From Eopsaltria australis (taxonomy: Eukaryota > Chordata > Aves > Passeriformes > Petroicidae), in contig JAVTVJ010000220.1 of assembly GCA_034509425.1 (NCBI GenBank), positions 1,240,001 to 1,304,000 of the forward strand: 64,000 bases of DNA, given 5' to 3'. A program made the position numbers and the translations under genes. This document shows, in pieces, positions 55,408 to 64,000 of the stretch. Numbering within the stretch: the first letter of the stretch is position 1; each line of letters starts with the position of its first letter. The notes beneath the pieces were generated by a model. The model was not told the origin of the DNA. It was given only the letters and a program-made list of their open reading frames with translations, and ran no database searches.

Positions 55408-58400
55408 GTAGAAATTTAAACCTTTGTTATAGCTTTAAAATATTAACGTTCTCGATACATTAGAAATCACATTCAGATCTCAAATTACTTAAAAAAATGT
55501 ATGGCTCTATATTAAAAAAACAAACAAACAAAACCACTGTATCCCATTTGATGTGGAAACACAGGTGCAGCCCCTGGGATGCAGGATCCCACCCTGGTGG
55601 GAGCCACGGCTGCCTTGAGCATCTCACAGGAGCAGAGCTGCAACGTGGCCAGAGAAAAGAACATGAACTTCACATCCACAGCCCCACATGGAGCTTCCCC
55701 CCTGGGATACACACCTGGCTTTTTAAAAAGCACTGGTAACGAAAACAAGTCACAAAAAAACCCCAAAAAACTTTTGATATCAGCCGTAAAAAAAACAAAC
55801 AAAAAAAAAAACAACCAACCCCACAAACCCCAAAACATCTTGGCTGGAGGTGTCTTGCACAGGCAACACCAGGAACTGAAATGCAAGCATGGCTTTAGTT
55901 TCCCCTTTCCATCACCTTCTTATTTTATAAAATAAGTGCCAAACTGAGGTGAAAGGGGTAAAGGCTGGCCCAGATCTCTGTAGCAAACCCTTCTGTGAAG
56001 CCATTGAGGTATTTCAGGTTCTCCTCTCAGCCTTCCCTGGGGACTCAGTGGGAATGAGCATCTGCAGAACAGGGGGAGAGTCGGATTTTTCTGAATTTGT
56101 TTTTTTGTTTTAGAGCAATTATTCCGAGTTGGATCTGAATTTCCCAGCTTTACCATCCATTGCTCACACACAGCTTTTGATTTATCCCTGAACAGCTTTA
56201 GACAGTCCTTTGGATAGCTACAGACTCTTCAAATGCTCTTTTTGGCTACGTGGGGGTTGGCTGGCAGGCTGGACAAGGCCAGTCTCCTCAGCACAAACAG
56301 CATGTCCAGAACCCAACACAACATATGGTCTTGCAAGATTTTTGTATTTTAAAGCCATTTTCTGTATCACTATATTTGAATGTGTTTGGTTTTGCTTTTG
56401 TTTTGTTTTGTTTTTTTTTTTAAACATTCTGTTTTCTGTTAAAGCAAAAAGATCTTACAAACAATACTCTGGTTCCCTCTGCTTCAAGCCCATTTGAGGG
56501 AAAAAAAAAGGAGAGATTAAGCAAGTTTAGGTTTACAGTAATTCAATTGCTACAGAGCCAACTTAGCAGCCTGCCCACCTCCCAAGAGCAGCATATAAAT
56601 CAGCAGAACATCAGGATGCTCTGCACCAGACTTTTAGCAGCAAGACAGTGAAACAGAAGGAATCCTCACTTTTTCTGCTCCATTTAAATCTCGTTTTTCT
56701 TCAGCTACCAGACATTTCTTCTCACCGTTGCCCTCGGCTTTAAGGAAGGCTCTGTCTCAGACTGCTTTAAGTGAAACTGGGGTGGGGTAGAAGCAGGACA
56801 GAGAGGTCCAGATCACAGCCAAACCTGGCAGCAGACATGAGGCAAAAACCAAGTATTAGGGGAAGTCTGGGTTTCACCAGGGCTGTTTTCTGCTGGATGA
56901 GGAGGAAAGCTGCTTCCTTTCACTGCTCCTATTCTGCTCACTTTTCCCATCACCAACCCTGTCCTCCCTGAAGTACTGAAGCCCCATCAGCAGCCAGTGA
57001 TTGCTGAGGTGAAGCTTTCACTCAGATCCTCATAGAGAATTTCTGCTTCTGGAAGAACAATCAGGATTAGGAAGTCAAGTATGCTTTAATTCTCAAAAGA
57101 TCCAAGTGGTTCAAAAAACACCCTTCTGTGAATTTCAGTGATCCATGTGGAATTAAACCACACCTGAAATTTGGCCAGTTCAGTAAAAATTTACTCCCTG
57201 TGAATGGAAACATTAGAAAAACTCTTCTGTGCTTGTTTTTAAGGGGAAATAGACACACCTCACCCCACAAAGAGACAGAAGCATGATAAATGGAAAATCA
57301 TCTCACCACAGAGGAAAAGAAACTATCTCCTAGTGCCCCAGTGTTAGCTTAGCCACCTGACAGGGAGGAATTCCTCAGCCTTGCAGCATCCTCGTGGAGC
57401 CCCCATAAATCTCCTCTGTTACAAATAAGGTCCCATTACTGACAGTGCAGAACCTGTAAAGAACTCCCCGATACTGCATCTAGAGAAAACTGCAGACAAG
57501 AAAGGATTCCAGCTTTCATTAGTGCCATTTGGGGGGGGATTTCTTGCCAGAAAAGCAGCGTGGGCTGGGGTTGCTGCAAGCAGGACAAAGGCAGAAGCAG
57601 GGATCCTACCCAAGGAAGATGCAGGTACCAAGCTGCCTCTTCTGCTCTGCGAGAGGAATGAAAGCAATCACTGAAGTAAAGCTGCTTCCACTGGCTGCTC
57701 ACATTGGTTACAAAAACAGGTTCATCGTTCTTTCAGAGTCAGTGCCTGGTGCAGGGATTTACCAACACACTGTATAAAAGTCTGTGTAAGTACCATTGAA
57801 GAGAAAGAAATAGTCATGGACCATTTATATATCTATATTGACACACACGCTCACACACTCACACGTTAATAAATATAAATTTTATGTTTACACAGATCTA
57901 ATTTAATATTCTCTGAAAAAAAAAATATTTAAAGGGTTTCTTCCTTAGCTGCCACCCATGAATTGTCAATGGTTTTTTTTTCTGCCTTGAGAGCAAAGGG
58001 GTAGATTTGGCACAACTACCCTCGTGCTCTGAAACTTAAAGTGACACATAAGGAGAGGACCAACCATACATTCTGAAAGGTTTTAATTCAGTGTTGGTAA
58101 ATTGAAAAGGTATCAAAAGAATTTTCCGAACATATAAATACAAACATCAAAAAACTGATTCAAAATTTGGAATTTCAATATAGTGCTCCAAGAAAACCAA
58201 GAGTATTTTCCAAAATGTCTTGCTCAGGCCAAAGTAAAACGCTCCCTGGTGTGTTATTGCCTCATGAAAGACACCCTAACAGAGAAATCCCACCCTCACA
58301 ACTATGGAATTCCCACTGCTGATTATGGCACGTGAATAAATCCACACCTGCGTGCACAAACACGTGCACTGCCCTGCAAACAACCCACCCAGCAGAGAGA

Positions 58401-61400
58401 GATGCTGATCTAACAAATCCCAGCCCAGGAGCTGCCAGGCAGCCCAGACAGAGATGCCCCAGGCACGTTTTGATCAGGTGCAGATCAACATGCAAGGAGG
58501 CATCACCTCCCAATCCCATCAGCTCCAGCAATCCAGGTGACCTTGTAGTGTAACTGTTTTCTGCAGCACAGCTGGCTCCATGCAAGCTACACTTCCCAGC
58601 AGTAGTGTATGCTATAGTAGCAGCAGCTTGGGCATCATTTTTCACCCAGAAGGACACAAAAAAAGTTCTACAACAGATTGTTCAGTCGTGTAACTGCAAC
58701 CCAACACAAGAATCCTCGCCAGATGCAGACCTTCAAGCAATGGAATTAAATTAGGAGTTGGATTAAAGGACTCTGGAGTTGACAGAAGTAACTACAAATA
58801 GAGGGGGAAGGCTGATGAGGAGCAGAAACAGGAGCTGCTCAAGAGACTGGCTGGCAAGAGAAGAGAGATCATTTGCTGCAGGATGGCATTTGCAAACTCA
58901 AAAACTCAGTGTGCAGCAAGGGCAAAATTATGAAGCAAGTCCTGTTCCTTTAGAGGTTCCTTCTTAATGCCCTAATCCAACCTATTAGCAGCAGGACTTA
59001 AAAAACCTCAAAGATTTTGCATCAAGGCAACTTCCACATAGGACTGAAACTATCACTTGATAAGATAAAGCACAGATATTTTTAAAAGTGATCAAGATCC
59101 TTCAGTGCTGCTTCCTGCTCAAAAAGACCCAAGCTAGGACTGTCCCTTGGAAGAGAGGGACAACATGGTTGCATCTGCACAAAAAAAGGAAAAAAAAATG
59201 TGGAAATTAACTCTGAATGACAACTCTAAGTCAGTACACAAGACAGATGTCTGAAACATGCAAAGTCAAATTTACTCCCCCCCCAAAATCTGAGGCCAGA
59301 CCATGACATTGATTGCAGAAGCTCTGTAAAGGCTTCAGCTGTTATTTCTTTCCTCTTACAAAGCTTTAACACGGCTCTGAAAATGCTCTCCTGAATAAGC
59401 CCTGCCCAACAGTAACATGTCTAGAACACAGCATGAAAATTAATACAGGGTGAGCAAATTGACCTTTCTCAACCTGCTCTGGAGTTCCATGTATTCCACA
59501 GGCATTTTCATCCTCAAGTCCTCAGGCAAAGCTTAATGCAAGGTGCTGCTCCTGTCAGTGGATAAAAATGACTGGATATGCTACAGGGGACAGCATTAAT
59601 GGTATGGGGGAGGGAGGAATATGGGAAGGAAAAAGAGTTGAAAAGAATATATGAGCTAATCATGAACTTCAATTTTGTGCTCAGCACTGTGCTGTGTTAT
59701 CACTAAATCAGATTAAATTGATCTTTCTCTAAAAAGCTTTCTGTATCATAAGAGCCAAGGTCAAGACAAACAACATGGAATTCCAGTGGAATGAAACAAA
59801 GAACAACTGCATTCAACTCTTGCAAACTGGGGCAAAGAAAGTTGCTACAAGCGAACTGTGATCAAAGTAAAATTAGTCAATGTCATTGCCTAAGGTGAAA
59901 AAAAAATCAATAGGGAATGGTGGAAAGTGAATTCACACATTAAGAACTTGGCTTTACAGTTTTCCCAGGTCTAACTTATCAAACTTTAAATATTCAATAT
60001 GCCTTGACCTTCATTACACAGACAGCAGAAAATCCAGTGAAGCCTCCACCTTCACTTCCCCTCAAACCTTTAGTGAATGTAATCAAAGATGAGATGCAAC
60101 TTTTTAGACAACAAAAACAAGTCAGATTATCAATTTAAAATAATCTGAGTACTGCATATAACCATTAAGGTAAACATTTTCTTTCTAGTTGAAGACTTAA
60201 TTCTACCACCACATTAATTTTCACTCCTCTGCAGCCTGGAGAATCAGGACTAGTAAGTAAAAAGAATGGTGCTGCCTTCCAGACTGAGCAGTGTTGAAAG
60301 TTTTCCTCTGGAGGCCTGAAACAAGATGTCTCCATCTCACATGTTCTGGATGAGGACCACACTTTCCCATAGCTCTCCACACGATTTAGCAAGAACAGTT
60401 ATTTTACCTGGTACCAGACAATGTTTAGGCAAACCTACAAAAAAAAAAAATCTGCAAGTGGCATGGCTGATTCCTACAGCAGCAGAGGGATGCAGCAGAT
60501 GGATAAAGAAAAAAAACCCCAGACACCATGAACTGACAAGTTCCAGACACCTCAAGCAGAAAGGGTGAACAGAACAAAGATATTTGCTTATCCTTGACTT
60601 CTATTTGAACCAGCAGGCATTGTAAGCCACGAAAAGAAGAGAGAAAAAGTGTTACTGTGTTCTAAATACTCAGGAGGCAGATCTACACGTGCAACCTGAG
60701 GATGAACTTTCAAGAGGTATCTATAAAGCAGCAGCTGGTGGATGAAAACATTGTCACTCAGCTGATGCCTTTCTATGGTGCTGGATTAGTTTACAGAGGT
60801 TCAGGACTTAATTATTTAGACTCTTCAAGAGAAAAGCATCAGCAAAGAAAAATCCACAGAATCTTGGCAGCTCCACATCCTGAACAGTTTTCTGTTGGTT
60901 TTTCATCTTGCTCTGATGTGAGTCACCCAACATTCTGGAAACCCAAGAACTCCTGCGCTTCCGGAGCGCTCCCGAGCCTCGGGGCTGTTTCAGAGGCGTG
61001 CCTGTATCTAAACCAGCAGTCACCCGAAAGTAATGATTCATCACAGCCAGACTGTGCTGCACTCTCACTTGTGCCTTCTGCCTTGAAGTTCATTTTATTG
61101 ACTCCTGGCTTTGAAAAGGCTACAGAAAACAGAGCTAATCCATGTGCTTTCCCTCTGTGCCACACCTAGCCTTCCTAGCGGGAGAAGGGACAGCTGGAGG
61201 CCAGCCTGCTTCAATTACTTTGTGGTCTCTAACAATTCTCCTTCACAAAACCATTTCAAAGTACTCAAATCCCATCTAATAACTTGTCACTAAGGGCACA
61301 CACCTGAATTCTGAAAGCCCAGCTGAGATAAATGATCTGTCATGAATATTTTATGTGCCTCTCTCCGCAGAAAATAACCGCAAATCACGAGACCAAGAAA

Positions 61401-63401
61401 TTCTTTCCTTCTTTCAGCAATATTTCTCACAAAACAATGGACTTGAGAATTAAACATGTCTGGGTTTTATTCAAGTGGTGGGACTTGGCTATTGAATAGG
61501 ATTTGGCAAAGGAAACCTAGAAGGGAACAAGTGATGCCAGCTGTCACCTTGCAGATTTCCTCCCCAGATTCCAGCAGGCTCTGACGGGCTGTCCCTTACC
61601 CCTAATCCCCGTGGATGTGCTGACAGGATCATTCACTCCACACTGGGGAAGGCTTTTTGCAATGTTTCTGCAGTGGGTTTTGCCTCTCTGCCTTTTCAGA
61701 CTGCACAGGACAGCAAATCAGTCCAGATGGGGGATAACCCACCAGAGGCACAGCCCACCCCTCTCTCTTGCCATTACCAAAGCTGTAACATTTGTTAGAT
61801 TAAAAGATCTCTGCTGTGCTGCCAGAAGACATGTTAGCCAAAGGGACTGCAAAGGGTGTAAAGCCAAAGGGGTTTGCTGGAGGCTAGAGGCAGGGGTGGA
61901 TTTCTTTGCCAGTCATAAGGTGTCACAAGCACCCACTGTTCCACGTGGCTGAAGTGAGTCAAATCTGCCTTCCTCGAAAGACATCCCTGCACTGCGTGAG
62001 GAGCCTGGAATACAGTTTGACTAAAGGCCTCCTCCTACTGGCCAACCCATATGGTCCTCGAGGGCAGGAGAGATGGGAGAGGGAGCCAAGCAATGAAAGG
62101 AAACCTCCAAATTCCTTTTAGTGAAACTGCTTAAGACCTCCAGTAACTTTTGCCACATGGAAAATAAAAGAGAAATCTTTTGCCTTGGTCTACTACACCG
62201 TGACAGAATCTGAATGAACCCCAGCATGACCTCTGCTGCCTCTCATCCAAGCACTAAACTTCCCCCTCTGAAGAGTAACACAGGAATTTTGCTGTTAGCC
62301 ATGGAAGAGGGTCAGCTCTGACCTCCTGATCACAGTCCATCAAGCTGAGGACCACACCACCACTGGGAGGTGAAGGTGGCTGCTTTAGTGCAGAACAGAA
62401 ACCAGTATTTTCTCAAGTTCACAAAGACAGTGGCCATGCCTTCACCTGCAGTGCTAATTTGAACAAAAGCTGGTGCTCCACACAAGCTGTGATCAATCAA
62501 ATGCACACAGAACCTCCTGGAGACACCCTTCCTCCATGTGATCCTCAGGCATCAAGATACTTTGGCTGTTGTCCAGAGCAAGTGATGAATAATTTTAAGA
62601 AATCATAGAAGATACAAACCCCTTTGTTTTTAACATCTTTACAGGAACCAAGTTAATATAGTTCCTCTGTCATCCTATTCTCCCTCAGAGGGAATGGAGA
62701 GAAATTGCATCTGGAAATCCAGGTGGCTGAGCCCTGTAACTCTTCCTCCTGAATCCCCACATAAATAAGCATTTATATTCAGAATTTTCTGTTTCAAAAA
62801 AACAGAATCATTTGCCCTTTTTTTTTTTAAGCCTGGTACCATGTTTCTTTAATGTTGTTGTGAGATACTGCACCCATCTTTCAGCATTTGATTGCCTTAG
62901 GTGACCTTTTTAAAATGGTCCTATGGTTCAAAGCTCTCAGAAGCGTGGTATTAAGGCATAGAACGTGAGGAGTTTTCTTTCCAGGGAGCAGGCTGTATTT
63001 TACATTCCTTTAGAATCTGAACTGCAAATCCCATCCCCTTGGAGCCAAAAGGGGAAAAGATAGTTAAAAATATCCCAGCAGTCATACAATCAGTTGTCTG
63101 TATTTTTTTGAATCTTAAAAAAAAAAAGAAAAAAATAAAAAGGAAAAAAAAATATCCCATAAGTAGACACAGAACAGAGTTCCAGATATGGGTTCTTGGG
63201 AGGGATTTTCCATTCTTTTTGGCACCTTGTGATTCTAACAGCTGTTGTCCTCCCATTGAAAAAATCTGCCTTTAAAAAGAGCTCTTTATCAGCTGTGTTT
63301 TGAGCTGTTACAGTTGTGGTTGGTTTCCTGTGAAAGCTGCTTTAGGGCTCCTGCCATCCCATGCCCACCCCACCATCACTCCAGCTCCTCCCACCGGTTC
63401 T

Positions 63402-64000
<599 letters not shown>

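Larger units (their letters stand above)
55270..63401 (-). other. FOXK1: FOXK1 3' UTR (~8.1 kb)
   Basis: Runs from the stop codon at 63404-63402 to the most distal polyadenylation signal. It is AT-richer than the rest of the window, rich in short A/T tracts, and free of recognisable transposons. Human FOXK1 also has a very long 3' UTR. Earlier minus-strand AATAAA signals at 61471-61466 and 61099-61094, and ATTAAA at 57088-57083, may give shorter forms. The open frames here are small and random-looking; none is supported as a gene. Confidence 0.65.

Overview
The window is vertebrate nuclear DNA, almost certainly from a bird. Three things point there. Coding sequence is split into short GT-AG exons. 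At least five pieces are tails of CR1 LINE retrotransposons, whose 3' ends carry the ATTCTATG-type motif common in birds. The gene order MMD2 - RADIL - AP5Z1 - FOXK1 matches a conserved block (human 7p22.1; the equivalent in chicken is a small GC-rich chromosome). The mammalian retrogene PAPOLB, which in human lies inside RADIL, is not seen.

Layout: MMD2 (plus strand) starts at base 33, has a very long first intron (80-11922), and ends at 14328. Bases 14329-18960 hold its 3' UTR, a spacer with simple repeats and a CR1 that abuts a 17-18 bp minisatellite. RADIL (plus) starts from a CpG-rich promoter/5' UTR exon ending at 19152. It has a 6.9 kb first intron, 14 coding exons between 26045 and 41624, and a 3' UTR to about 43.8 kb. 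AP5Z1 (minus) is convergent with RADIL: 17 coding exons run from 53580 down to 44333. FOXK1 (minus) contributes only its last coding exon (63402-63622), part of the preceding intron and an approximately 8.1 kb 3' UTR ending near 55.27 kb.

The genes are separate in function: a PAQR-family membrane protein (MMD2), a Rap1 effector for cell adhesion (RADIL), a subunit of the AP-5 endosomal adaptor (AP5Z1) and a forkhead transcription factor (FOXK1). They share only a syntenic neighbourhood.

The splice phases of MMD2 and RADIL are fully consistent (246 and 1,113 residues). AP5Z1 is consistent except for one missing base in exon 9, which shifts the frame and gives a stop after about 374 of 808 residues. 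I found no wholly new gene system. The observations most worth checking are that frameshift, a ~150 bp sequence present in two AP5Z1 introns, minisatellites flanking RADIL exon 1, and several candidate regulatory clusters. All homology statements come from recognising protein families by eye; no search was run.
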